Shown here: positions 18,507-27,147 of the stretch, piece after piece | How the letters are laid out: every line of letters starts with the position of its first letter | Numbering within the stretch: the first letter of the stretch is position 1 | Assembly: GCF_023746595.1 (NCBI RefSeq) | Contig: NZ_CP080572.1 | Location: forward strand, 806,001-870,000 | Length of the DNA: 64,000 nucleotides | Reading direction: 5' to 3' | From: Thermococcus argininiproducens | GTDB taxonomy: Archaea > Methanobacteriota_B > Thermococci > Thermococcales > Thermococcaceae | Notes under the pieces: generated by a model | Told to the model about the DNA's origin: nothing | Databases searched by the model: none | Seen by the model: only the letters and a program-made list of their open reading frames with translations | Program-made: the position numbers and the translations under genes

Positions 18507-18530
18507 CTTTTTTCTTATTTTTGTTTAAAA
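18507..18530 (+). terminator. T-rich transcription end after aIF5A
   Basis: Immediately after the stop codon there are runs of six and five T residues separated by short spacers (TTTTTTCTTATTTTTG). Oligo-T tracts act as terminators in Thermococcales. The convergent PfkB gene ends inside the same stretch, so the site lies between two opposing transcripts. Confidence 0.5.
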
Positions 18531-19387
18531 TTCTGTGTTATTCTTACAAGATTCTTCGGGTTTTTTATAACTTGAGTTGCTACGTTGATTCCTTCTTGTA
18601 TAGCTTCATTGAGAGAATATCCCTTTGCTATATTTGCCATCACTGTTCCAAAAAGTGAATCTCCAGCTCCTGTGAGCTCCACAATGTTAGTTTTCTTTGC
18701 GGGTACTTTAATAACCTCGTTGTCTTCAGTAAGTGCAATAACTCCTCTTTCTCCCATACTTAATATAATATTCTTCGCTCCTGCGTTTTTAAAGGCCTTT
18801 AATGCTTCTTCTGGAGTTTTTACTCCAAAGAGTTCTTTAGCATCTTCAAATGAGGGTTTAACATAATCTGCCATTGCGAGGGCCTGTAGTAGATTTTCTT
18901 TTTTAGCATTCCATTTCTTCCATATTTCTTTACGATAATTGGGGTCTATTGAGATCAATACTCCTTCTTCCTTTGCTTTTTTTAATGCTTTAAGAATGGC
19001 CTCACTAGCAGGCTTCAGAGAGAGTGCAAATGCAGAGGTATGTACAATATCTGCTTTTTTCCAATTTCTCTCAATTGTATCATAGGTTAAGAACCTGTCA
19101 GCTCCTCTATAGATTATAAAATCTTTTCCAGCTTCTTTTATTAAAACTAGGGTTGTGTTTTGGCCTATACGAAGTGGCTTTATGTTTGAATTCAAGTATC
19201 TGAGTTCACTTTCTATGTGGTCTGCTAAAAAGTCATTTCCTATAGTGCCAATAAATTTCACTTTTGTCCCAGCTTGTTCAGCATAATAAGAAAAGTTAAG
19301 GACAGAGCCACCAGCGTGCATACTTATTTGATTATTTATGAGTTTTAAGTCAACTAATGCTTCTCCTAATGCCAAAATATCAGTCAT
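18515..19387 (-). CDS. PfkB-family sugar kinase
   Basis: A 290-aa ribokinase-fold kinase. The N-terminal glycine pair motif lies in MHAGGSVLNFSYYAEQAG and the C-terminal PfkB signature in VELTGAGDSLFGTVMANI, whose Asp is the catalytic base. The residue after GAGD is Ser, a small variation. In this regulon it most likely phosphorylates the free sugar released from an imported disaccharide, for example fructose, but the substrate cannot be read from sequence. It is the last gene of the minus-strand sugar operon, starting ten bases after the GT4 gene with AGGTGA as ribosome-binding site. Confidence 0.88.
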   Translation of the reverse strand: MTDILALGEALVDLKLINNQISMHAGGSVLNFSYYAEQAGTKVKFIGTIGNDFLADHIESELRYLNSNIKPLRIGQNTTLVLIKEAGKDFIIYRGADRFLTYDTIERNWKKADIVHTSAFALSLKPASEAILKALKKAKEEGVLISIDPNYRKEIWKKWNAKKENLLQALAMADYVKPSFEDAKELFGVKTPEEALKAFKNAGAKNIILSMGERGVIALTEDNEVIKVPAKKTNIVELTGAGDSLFGTVMANIAKGYSLNEAIQEGINVATQVIKNPKNLVRITQNFKQK

Positions 19388-19396
19388 GTTGTCACC

Positions 19397-20599
19397 TCAT
19401 AATCCTTTAAAGAGTTGGAGTACTTGTTCGGCCACACTATGCCAGGAGTATCTTTCGAGAACTTTCTGATATGCTCTCTCCGCAAAGGTATCTCTCTTCT
19501 CCTTATTCTTTAACAGCTCTGCAATCTTGGTTCCCATTTCTTCAGAATTTTTCGGGTCTACTAAGAATCCATCGTAACCATCTTCTAGAACTTCTGCGGG
19601 ACCTCCAAACTTTGTTCCCACCATAGCAGTTTTACATGCCATTGCTTCAAGCATGACTATTCCAAATGGCTCGTATGGAGAGGGAAGAACAAAGACATCT
19701 GCTGCTGAATAGTATTTTGGAACTAGTTCTCTCGGCTCTATTGCGGGAATTATCTTTACACGATCCTCAACTTTCAATTCTTTAATTAAACGTAAAAGCT
19801 TCTGTTTTTCTGGTTCTTCTTCCTTTGCTCCAGTTCCGGTACTTATTAGAACTAGAAAATCTCCCTCGTAATGCTCTTTAATATAGGGAACACTCTTTAT
19901 GAGCAAGTCTAAACCCTTTCTTGGGTCAAGTCTTGCTAGAGTGAAGACCAATGGTACTTTTGGAAGTTTAAGCTCCTTTTTTAACTTCTCTTTCTCTCCT
20001 ATTGGTTTATAAAAGCTCGTATCAACCCCTATGGGGATCACGTGGATTTTATTCTCGTCAATTTCATAAAGGGTAGCTATGTCTTTCTTTTCAATGTTTG
20101 TAGTTGCTATTACAGCATCACTCTTATCGTAAATCTCTTTTTCGAGAGCAATCCTATCTTTGTATGGTTCAAAGTCCCCTAGAGCTTTTGCTTTCAGAAT
20201 TCCAAGAGAATGGGAAGTATGTACCATTTTAACTTCAAATATTTCCTTGAGTTTTAATCCTACAAAACCACCATCCCAGTAGTGAGTATGGAGAATTTCA
20301 TAATTTCTTTCTTTCATGTATATGGCAATCTTTTCAGTGAATTCTGGTAAATATGGTATTAGCTTCTCCTTCGGAATGAAGCCTTCAGGGCCACATTCTA
20401 TCCTAATTACCCTAACATTTTCGTTAATGTGTTCTATAGGGGGTTTTCCACCCCTCTGCCTGGTGAACATATCTACTTCTACTCCCAACTCTCCTAGATG
20501 CTTACTTAGTTCTTTAATGTAGACACACTGACCTCCGGTGTCTGGTTCACCCAATTTCCCCAATGGATCTCCATGAGGAGTTATCATTGCTATTCTCAT
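19397..20599 (-). CDS. GT4 glycosyltransferase resembling sucrose-phosphate/mannosylfructose-phosphate synthases
   Basis: 400 aa, GT-B fold. The donor-side start MITPHGDPLGKLGEPDTGGQ resembles sucrose synthase/SPS proteins (DTGGQ-x-x-Y), and the C-terminal nucleotide-sugar site is PSPYEPFGIVMLEAMACKTA with the GT4 E-x7-E pair. It should join an NDP-sugar to a second sugar or sugar phosphate, or run in reverse as TreT does, releasing an NDP-sugar from a disaccharide. There is no phosphatase domain. The position between a kinase and transporter genes suits a catabolic or reversible role. Confidence 0.85.
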   Translation of the reverse strand: MRIAMITPHGDPLGKLGEPDTGGQCVYIKELSKHLGELGVEVDMFTRQRGGKPPIEHINENVRVIRIECGPEGFIPKEKLIPYLPEFTEKIAIYMKERNYEILHTHYWDGGFVGLKLKEIFEVKMVHTSHSLGILKAKALGDFEPYKDRIALEKEIYDKSDAVIATTNIEKKDIATLYEIDENKIHVIPIGVDTSFYKPIGEKEKLKKELKLPKVPLVFTLARLDPRKGLDLLIKSVPYIKEHYEGDFLVLISTGTGAKEEEPEKQKLLRLIKELKVEDRVKIIPAIEPRELVPKYYSAADVFVLPSPYEPFGIVMLEAMACKTAMVGTKFGGPAEVLEDGYDGFLVDPKNSEEMGTKIAELLKNKEKRDTFAERAYQKVLERYSWHSVAEQVLQLFKGL

Positions 20600-20672
20600 T
20601 TTATCACCCCTCTAACACTCTTGTGGCAATATTCTCAGGATTGAGTAACAAAGATCTAGATTTTGCCTTGAT

Positions 20673-21710
20673 TTATGGGTAATTTTCTCCATATAATCTC
20701 CAGAAGACCTTGTTAAGCCACTCATTAAACCATGCGATTTTGATTTCTTTTCCATAGAAGCTAAATCTACATGCTGGTGCTGTGATAGCTCCAATGTACT
20801 TATCCGCTGCTCCATAGTACATGATCCACTTCCCCTTGTAACTTACTAGAGCTTCAGCAAAAACCACATTTGGAACATTCCCCACTTTTTCCCAAAGTAA
20901 TTGTGGTTCAAATATAGGCTCATCAGACCTTGCGATAACCCTATAGGGATTAGAGGGATCGAGTAGAACCCACCCAATACTATAGCCTTTTTCCCAGCTT
21001 GCTCCGTTATAAAATAGCAAAATACCTCTGTCTGTGAGTATTGGGGGTGGTCCTGGTTCTACGAGACGTTCGTCAAACATTTTTAACCTTGCCTCTAGTA
21101 TTGGATTTTTCCAGTCTGCTTTCCAATGAATTAAATCTTTGCTGTATGCAATCCAGATTTTCCAATCTCCAAAAAACATTATATAAGTTCCATTTATTTC
21201 AACTGGGAGTATTGCACCACTTTTTGTCCATGGCCATTCAGGGAACACTATTCCATGTTTTTCCCAGTGTATTAGATCTTTACTTGAAGCTATTGCAAGT
21301 CTTGCAGTGGAACCATCAAAAGCTGTATATGTCATGTAGTAGGTATCGTTGATTTTTACAATTCTTGGATCTTCACACCCCATTCTTTCTTCTGGGAGAG
21401 TGGGATATATTACGGGTTGAGGATACTTTTTGAAGTTTATCCCATCTTTACTAGTTGCTAAAGCTATATAAGATCTAAATTTATTGTCTTGGGCCCTGTA
21501 GAATAGATAAATTGTATCGTTAACAACAATTGCTGCGGGATTAAACGTTGCTTTGCTTTCGAAAGGATACTCTCCTGGAGATAAAATTGGTTTGTCTGAA
21601 ACTCGTGTGTATCCATTTATTGGAGGAGTACAATCGTACCTGAATCCATAAGTTAGAAACAGAATTGTAAATATGAATAAAAAAATAATAGCCGCATATT
21701 TCTTTTTCAA
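20673..21710 (-). CDS. Exported GH130/GH43-like five-bladed propeller protein
   Basis: 345 aa. A hydrophobic N-terminus (YAAIIFLFIFTILFLTYGF) acts as signal or anchor, placing the rest outside. The propeller has repeated units of the kind YIALATSKDGINFKKY, LAIASSKDLIHWEKH and WIAYSKDLIHWKAD. GCEDPRIVKI (Asp114), VEPGPPP and YYGAADKYIGAI match GH130 landmarks. GH130 enzymes act on mannosides as phosphorylases or hydrolases. Outside the cell a hydrolase or a binding protein is more plausible. The start is a TTG behind GGAGGG. It is co-directional with the ABC transporter. Confidence 0.8.
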   Translation of the reverse strand: MKKKYAAIIFLFIFTILFLTYGFRYDCTPPINGYTRVSDKPILSPGEYPFESKATFNPAAIVVNDTIYLFYRAQDNKFRSYIALATSKDGINFKKYPQPVIYPTLPEERMGCEDPRIVKINDTYYMTYTAFDGSTARLAIASSKDLIHWEKHGIVFPEWPWTKSGAILPVEINGTYIMFFGDWKIWIAYSKDLIHWKADWKNPILEARLKMFDERLVEPGPPPILTDRGILLFYNGASWEKGYSIGWVLLDPSNPYRVIARSDEPIFEPQLLWEKVGNVPNVVFAEALVSYKGKWIMYYGAADKYIGAITAPACRFSFYGKEIKIAWFNEWLNKVFWRLYGENYP

Positions 21711-21722
21711 AAAGTTCCCTCC

Positions 21723-22796
21723 TTATCCATAAATGAGTTCTCTTGTTTTAGCATCGAATATGTATATCCTGTCTGCCCTTGGTTTCCAGTAAACCTCTTT
21801 CACACTGGTTCCCATACTTTCTGGAAGTTGAACAACTATCTCTAAGTTGCCATAGGGAATATGGCCATAACTTTCTACCCCTAGTTTTTCGATACCTAGG
21901 AGCTTTCCTTTAACAAACCCTTCCTTTGCGTCTTTGCTTACTTCTACATGTTGGGGTCTGAAGCCTAGAATCACTTTCTCTCTGGCTTCCATTTCCATTG
22001 GAAGCTCTAACAAAAATTCACCAGCATTAAAGAGTGTCTTGTTGTCTTTTACAATTATTTCTCCTTCAATTAGATTCATAGGGGGGCTCCCTACAAACGT
22101 ACCGACGAAAGTGTTCGCGGGTTTGTAAAAGATTTCATTTGGAGTTCCAACTTGTTGGAGAACTCCTTTATTCATAACGGCTATTCTATCGGCCATTGTC
22201 ATAGCCTCGACCTGATCGTGAGTTACGTAAATTGTTGTTATTCCTAAGTCATAGCTTAGGAGTTTTTTAAGCTCAAAACGCATTTGGGTTCTTATTTTTG
22301 CATCCAAGTTGCTTAAAGGTTCATCTAGTAAAAACACCTCGGGCTCTCTTACAAGGGCTCTTGCAAGTGCCACTCTTTGTTGTTGCCCACCACTTAACTC
22401 GCTTGGTTTTCTATTTAACAACTCACTTATTCCCAGGAACTCTGCAACTTCTTTTACCTTTTTGGCTCGTTCCTGTTTTGGAACACCAGCCATTCTTAGA
22501 GGAAATTCAATATTCCCAAAGACAGTCATATGGGGGTATAAAGCATAGCTCTGGAATACCATTGCTGTATTTCTCTTAGTAGGGTCTATTTCATTAACTA
22601 ATTGATCGCCAATCCATATCTCACCTTCTGTAGGTGTTTCCAATCCAGCAATCATTCTAAGAGTTGTTGATTTCCCACATCCACTTGGACCAAGTAGCAC
22701 CATGAACTCTCCATCTTTAATTTCAAGGTTTAGCCTACTAACAGCTATTACATTTCCAAATTTCTTTGTGACATTCTTCAGCAAAACCCTCGCCAT
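21723..22796 (-). CDS. Sugar ABC transporter ATP-binding protein (MalK/MsmX type)
   Basis: 357 aa. Walker A LLGPSGCGKSTT, Q-loop MVFQSYALYPHMTVFGN, signature ELSGGQQQRVALARALV, Walker B VFLLDEPLSNLDAK and the H-loop VTHDQVEAM are all intact. A C-terminal OB/TOBE regulatory domain of about 120 residues follows, as in MalK. It energises the two permeases encoded directly upstream. The ATG overlaps the permease stop (TAATG). The TOBE domain could bind a regulator or enzyme, as known for MalK. Confidence 0.93.
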   Translation of the reverse strand: MARVLLKNVTKKFGNVIAVSRLNLEIKDGEFMVLLGPSGCGKSTTLRMIAGLETPTEGEIWIGDQLVNEIDPTKRNTAMVFQSYALYPHMTVFGNIEFPLRMAGVPKQERAKKVKEVAEFLGISELLNRKPSELSGGQQQRVALARALVREPEVFLLDEPLSNLDAKIRTQMRFELKKLLSYDLGITTIYVTHDQVEAMTMADRIAVMNKGVLQQVGTPNEIFYKPANTFVGTFVGSPPMNLIEGEIIVKDNKTLFNAGEFLLELPMEMEAREKVILGFRPQHVEVSKDAKEGFVKGKLLGIEKLGVESYGHIPYGNLEIVVQLPESMGTSVKEVYWKPRADRIYIFDAKTRELIYG

Positions 22797-23644
22797 TAGC
22801 CTTTCCCTCCCGTAACTACTATGCCTCTAATCAGATACTTATTCAGCACAAGGAAGAGGATTATCGTGGGTGCGGATGCCACGAGTGAACCTGCGATTAT
22901 TGGAGTGTATTCAGTCCACATGCTTCGTTGGAAAGCAAAACTAAGTCCTACTGGGAGTGTGAAGTTCTCAGGAGATCTTAAGAAGATCAGTGGGCCTATA
23001 AATGCATTCCAAGAGCCTAAGAATTGATATACTGCCACTGCTCCAAGGGCAGGTCTTGCTAGAGGTAGAGCAATGTAGAAAAATGATTTTATCGGTCCGC
23101 ATCCATCCAAACGAGCAGCTTCAAATATTTCGGTGGAAAGGGACATGAAGTACTGTCTCATTAGGAATATACTCGAGACATTAGTGAGGCCCAGAAGGGC
23201 AAGTCCAAAGATGTTGTCTATTAGTCCAAGCTTATATATTATAATGTAATTTGGCACTAAGGTTACGAACATGGGAATCATCAAGAGTGAAAGTAGAGCT
23301 GAAAAGAGAACGTCTCTCCCTGGGAATTTCAATCTAGCAAATGCATAACCGGCCATGCTGGTAAACATTATATTACCTGCAACTATTAAACCCGCATAAA
23401 GAGCCGTGTTTCTAATCCATCTTGGGAATAATTCCAATCTAAAGAGTTTCTGATAATTCTCTAGGGTGAATGGACTAGGCATCCACTCTGGAGGGTATCT
23501 TGAAGCTTGAGCCCATGTCATAAAAGAAGCTACAAGAGATCGGATGAATGGCATTAGATAAACGAGTGCAAAGGTTAATAAGACTGCATAGGTTATTACA
23601 ACCCATATGCGACGTATTAATAGTTCCTTTTCTTTGGGTGTCAT
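22796..23644 (-). CDS. Sugar ABC transporter permease (MalG type)
   Basis: 282 aa, about six membrane helices, with the EAA loop EAARLDGCGPIKSFFYIALP that contacts the ATPase. The start MTPKEKELL is chosen because it overlaps the previous stop as ATGA. The longer reading frame upstream lies within the other permease gene. Typical of the CUT1 group that imports oligosaccharides. Confidence 0.93.
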   Translation of the reverse strand: MTPKEKELLIRRIWVVITYAVLLTFALVYLMPFIRSLVASFMTWAQASRYPPEWMPSPFTLENYQKLFRLELFPRWIRNTALYAGLIVAGNIMFTSMAGYAFARLKFPGRDVLFSALLSLLMIPMFVTLVPNYIIIYKLGLIDNIFGLALLGLTNVSSIFLMRQYFMSLSTEIFEAARLDGCGPIKSFFYIALPLARPALGAVAVYQFLGSWNAFIGPLIFLRSPENFTLPVGLSFAFQRSMWTEYTPIIAGSLVASAPTIILFLVLNKYLIRGIVVTGGKG

Positions 23645-24579
23645 CTCATAGCCCTCCCGTATTTTTTCTGGAAGATATATGTGGTTGTAAAGATTATAGC
23701 AAAGAGGAACCAACTTTTAGCTGCTGCAACCCCGGGGTTAATTCTTGTAAATGCCTCGTTATAGATGTCCAGTGCCACTGTGTATCCTGCCCCTCCTGGC
23801 CCGCCATTCGCCCCAGCCATTACCCAGGCTAGGTCAAACATCTGGAGGGCCCCAATAAGACCCATAACCACTACATACACTATCATGGGCCTTAACATTG
23901 GGATTGTTATGAAGAAGAATCTTCTTATGGGGCCTGCGCCATCTAGCATAGCTGCTTCGTATATTTCTTTGGGAATCGCTTGCATTGCTGCTAGGAAAGA
24001 CACCATAAAGTGCCCACTGGTTCCCCATATAGCAACAGTGGCTATTGCTAAGAGGAGGTAATTTCTATCGTTTATCCAGTCTATTGGTTGAAATCCTGGA
24101 ATTACATGGGAAAGTGCAAAATTAATAAAACCGTTTTTCATGAAGAGCCAAATGAAAATCAAGGCGACTATAACGGAAGATGTAGTTGCAGGAAGAAAGT
24201 AGGACACTTTAAAGAATTGTTGTCCCTTAATCTTTTGATTTGCGAAAGAGGCTAAAACTATAGCAAGAAACGTTTGTACGGGGACAACTATTGCAGTGTA
24301 AATAAGGATGTTTTTTAATCCTGTATAAAACGGAGAAAGTAAATATGAGGCTCCGTTGAGACCTCTCATTAGGTCTCTTAACACTATCTCAAAATTTTTT
24401 AACCCCACAAATTGCATTGTGCCTATATAATCCCACTTGAAAAAGCTCAAATAAAAGGCAAATCCCATTGCAAAATATCCAAAAACGAGATTTAGGATGA
24501 CAGCGATCGAGATGAGAGATAAACCAGCAACAATCTCCTTATTTCTAGCCTTCTCATAAAAAGAAGAAAAAGAAAACAT
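23641..24579 (-). CDS. Sugar ABC transporter permease (MalF type)
   Basis: 312 aa, about six to seven membrane helices and the EAA loop EAAMLDGAGPIRRFFFITIP. ATG 24579 has GAGGTG six bases before it. The GTG at 24597 would overlap the binding-protein gene and place that site inside the gene. It pairs with the MalG-type permease directly after it. Confidence 0.92.
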   Translation of the reverse strand: MFSFSSFYEKARNKEIVAGLSLISIAVILNLVFGYFAMGFAFYLSFFKWDYIGTMQFVGLKNFEIVLRDLMRGLNGASYLLSPFYTGLKNILIYTAIVVPVQTFLAIVLASFANQKIKGQQFFKVSYFLPATTSSVIVALIFIWLFMKNGFINFALSHVIPGFQPIDWINDRNYLLLAIATVAIWGTSGHFMVSFLAAMQAIPKEIYEAAMLDGAGPIRRFFFITIPMLRPMIVYVVVMGLIGALQMFDLAWVMAGANGGPGGAGYTVALDIYNEAFTRINPGVAAAKSWFLFAIIFTTTYIFQKKYGRAMR

Positions 24580-24589
24580 ATCAGTCACC

Positions 24590-25921
24590 TCAGCCACTTA
24601 ATTCTTCTTGAACAACCTGCTTCATAACGTCTATTGCTTCGTCAATTGTCATTTCTCCTCTCATTGCAGCAGCCATTGCGTCACTGAACTTACCTTCAAG
24701 TGGTCCTGATTTTGGACCCCAAAGGAACACTATCATTTCGTCGTACTCAAAGGAGAGTGTTTTCTTGTGTTGTGGCCACATGTCTGGGTCGTTCTCAAAG
24801 CCCTTTATGCTTGGTAGTGTGTGTCCTCCTTTGACAACAAGTTCTTTTTGTCCATCTGGACCTAATAAGAATTCTACAAATTTCCAAGCCTCTTGTGGGT
24901 GCTCACTCTTTGCGTTTATTCCTAAGATTACTGTATATGCCATTGTAACTCTGCCTTCTTTTCCAGCTGGAACTGGAGCAATGTCCCAGTCTTCTCCATA
25001 CTTGAAGTCAGGGAACTGATCCGCTAGGAATGGTATCATCCAGTTTCCACTTATTACCATAGCAACTTCTTGTTGACCAAAGGCATCTCCAAGCCATCCT
25101 GCTCCTACATCTCCGGGTTGTACAACATAAGGAGTTAATCCTTGTTCTTCTCTCTCAATCTTTCCTTTCTTGTAGAGGTTTATGTACCAAGTAAGGGTTT
25201 CTTTAACCACTGGATTGTCAAACCAAGCTGCATCTTCAGGTTTTTCAAACCAAGGCTTTGGAGCACCGTTACTCACAGCAACAGGTACGTATCTGTTGAA
25301 TCCACCAAGATAAATTGCCAAGCCAGGTTTTCCGGTTTTATCAGCTATTATCTTTGCGTATTGTTCAAGCTCCTCCCAAGTTTCAGGTGGTTTTGTTAAT
25401 CCTGCTTGCTCAAAGAGTTTCTTGTTATAGAAGAGAGCTAACATACTCCAGTCTTTTGGAAGACCATAAAGCTTTCCATCCTTCTTAAAGGGTTCTAAGA
25501 GGAATGGATAGAATTGATCAACAAAGCTTTGGTCTGCAAGTTCGGATATTGGATATAGAGCTCCTTTGTCAATGAATATTGGTGACCATGCGCTATCGAC
25601 GTAGAATATGTCTGGAGCAACACCAGCTCCAAATGAAGCTAGGATGTTTTCGTGGAACATTTGAGTAATGACCTCATATTTAACACCAATGTTCGGGTTT
25701 GCTTGCTCAAATTCAGCGATCATTTTTTGATAGTTTTTCATCTCAGTTTCTCCAGCGCTCCAACCTGCAAATCTTATGAAGACTTTTTCTTGGATCTGGG
25801 TCTCGGTTTCGGTCTTTGTTTCTGTTGTTGGGCTTGGAGTTTGGCCTCCAATACATCCTGAGGCTACTACTGCAAAAAGCAGGGCAAAAATCAAAAGACC
25901 TCCAAAGAGAACTTTCTTCAT
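24590..25921 (-). CDS. Sugar ABC transporter substrate-binding lipoprotein (CUT1, MalE-like)
   Basis: 443 aa. The signal peptide ends in VVASGCIGG, a lipobox-like site, followed by a Thr/Glu-rich tether (TPSPTTETKTETETQ). The extracellular lobe pattern of family 1 binding proteins is clear (FAGWSAGETEMKNYQKMI, YGLPKDWSMLALFYNKKLFE and GPDGQKEL). It delivers an oligosaccharide to the permeases encoded next. ATG 25921 is preceded by GGTGGGAGGGAG. It is first in the minus operon and divergent from the TrmB gene, with a shared control region. Substrate likely an alpha-glucoside, judged from the GH65 enzyme in the regulon. Confidence 0.92.
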   Translation of the reverse strand: MKKVLFGGLLIFALLFAVVASGCIGGQTPSPTTETKTETETQIQEKVFIRFAGWSAGETEMKNYQKMIAEFEQANPNIGVKYEVITQMFHENILASFGAGVAPDIFYVDSAWSPIFIDKGALYPISELADQSFVDQFYPFLLEPFKKDGKLYGLPKDWSMLALFYNKKLFEQAGLTKPPETWEELEQYAKIIADKTGKPGLAIYLGGFNRYVPVAVSNGAPKPWFEKPEDAAWFDNPVVKETLTWYINLYKKGKIEREEQGLTPYVVQPGDVGAGWLGDAFGQQEVAMVISGNWMIPFLADQFPDFKYGEDWDIAPVPAGKEGRVTMAYTVILGINAKSEHPQEAWKFVEFLLGPDGQKELVVKGGHTLPSIKGFENDPDMWPQHKKTLSFEYDEMIVFLWGPKSGPLEGKFSDAMAAAMRGEMTIDEAIDVMKQVVQEELSG

Positions 25922-25965
25922 TTTTCTCCCTCCCACCTAGGGTTAAGTAATATGGTCTTTCAATT

Positions 25966-26050
25966 TTTATACTACAATGATATTATATAAACCTTACTGA
26001 TATAGTATACAATATATTTAAATAGTATTAATGCAGAAAAAGTATAGTAG
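25966..26050. promoter_or_regulatory. Divergent control region with TATA boxes and repeated TATACTA half-sites
   Basis: The 150-base space between the binding-protein and TrmB genes contains a minus-strand box GGTTTATATAAT (25981-25993) and a plus-strand box TATATTTAAATA (26013-26024). TATACTAC occurs at 25968-25975, its inverse TAGTATAC at 26003-26010, and a variant GTATAGTAG at 26042-26050. They lie near both expected starts and are good candidates for binding by the neighbouring TrmB-family regulator. Confidence 0.45.
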
Positions 26051-26073
26051 CACGGGGCAGTGGGGGTGTAGCA

Positions 26074-27132
26074 ATGGAAAACTATGCGTTTTTGATTGAG
26101 AAGCTACAGGAACTAGGACTCACAAAAAGAGAAGCTGAAGTGTATCTTGCTATTCTTGTGAGGAATGGGGCCACCGTGAAGGATCTTCTTGAGTCATTGG
26201 ATATACATCAACCTCAATTATATAACATAATCCAAAGCCTCATCAGGAAGGGGTTTATTAGAGCTTCTGCGGGGAGGCCTAGAATATATACTGCAAGTGA
26301 TATAAGTGCTCTCATAGATATTCAAAAAATGAAATTTGATCTTCTAAAAACCACGCTTCAAGAAGAACTTACGAAAATAAAAAGCAGATCGGAAGAAGAG
26401 GGACCGTATATCTCTATGGTTAGGAGTTTAGAAGGTGTATTAGCTAGCATTATAGAGATAGTTAACTCTGCAGAAGTAGAAATTAGAGCAGAACTGCCAT
26501 CTCCTATTTTTAAAGAGCTCAAACATTATCTTTTAGGGGCTGCTCAGAGAGGAGTGAACTTATATCTTTTGGTATACCCTGGAACCGGGGGATTTGAGGA
26601 ATTTGAGAGATTCAAAGATCAAGTGAAAATAAAAACCTCTGAGCTTGGGAACTTTTTGCTTGTTATTGCAGATCTTTCAAGTGCAGTTTATGCAAAAAGA
26701 AGGTTCTTTAGTGTTCACAAGCTTCCCGTTTCAAATACGGAGATTTATGGGTATGTCATTCAAGAAAAGGATTTATTACTTAGGTTACTAAACATTCATA
26801 ATAATCTATGGATAAAGGCTAAGGAAGCTCTTTGTTGGGTTTCAAGGCCTGAATTGTATCCAAAGACCTTTATAGAATTTTCTATGGCGCTTAATGAACT
26901 AGAAACTCTCTTAAAGCTTGGTTACACTCCCATAGTTACAGTAGAAGGAAGAGACATTAAAAGTAGTTACCCCATAAAAACCAAAGGAAGAGTTCGTTCT
27001 GTAAACCGTTTTGGAATCGTAAGTAATTTTGTTCTTGAAAGTGAGGAAGGAACATTAACTATAGGAGGATTTGATGCAGAAGTGGAAGATATCGAGGCTC
27101 AGCGTATTATAATAGAGAAAATAGAAAGATGA
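26074..27132 (+). CDS. TrmB-family sugar-sensing transcription regulator
   Basis: 352 aa. A winged helix-turn-helix fills residues 1-80 (LGLTKREAEVYLAILVRNGA, HQPQLYNIIQSLIRKGFI), followed by a coiled linker and a C-terminal sugar-binding domain with the phospholipase-D-like TrmB region and a beta-rich end. TrmB proteins bind maltose, trehalose or related sugars and control neighbouring uptake genes. Its position, divergent from an ABC operon and upstream of phosphorylase genes, fits a local regulator. It is similar in plan to TrmB of T. litoralis, but is not the malE-region gene order. Confidence 0.9.
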   Translation: MENYAFLIEKLQELGLTKREAEVYLAILVRNGATVKDLLESLDIHQPQLYNIIQSLIRKGFIRASAGRPRIYTASDISALIDIQKMKFDLLKTTLQEELTKIKSRSEEEGPYISMVRSLEGVLASIIEIVNSAEVEIRAELPSPIFKELKHYLLGAAQRGVNLYLLVYPGTGGFEEFERFKDQVKIKTSELGNFLLVIADLSSAVYAKRRFFSVHKLPVSNTEIYGYVIQEKDLLLRLLNIHNNLWIKAKEALCWVSRPELYPKTFIEFSMALNELETLLKLGYTPIVTVEGRDIKSSYPIKTKGRVRSVNRFGIVSNFVLESEEGTLTIGGFDAEVEDIEAQRIIIEKIER

Positions 27133-27147
27133 ACTGGAGGGTACCAA

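Noticed and set aside
20612-20815. 67-aa frame at the end of the GH130-like gene
   Set aside because: Lies in another frame of the propeller gene, has no ribosome-binding site and no protein-like features.
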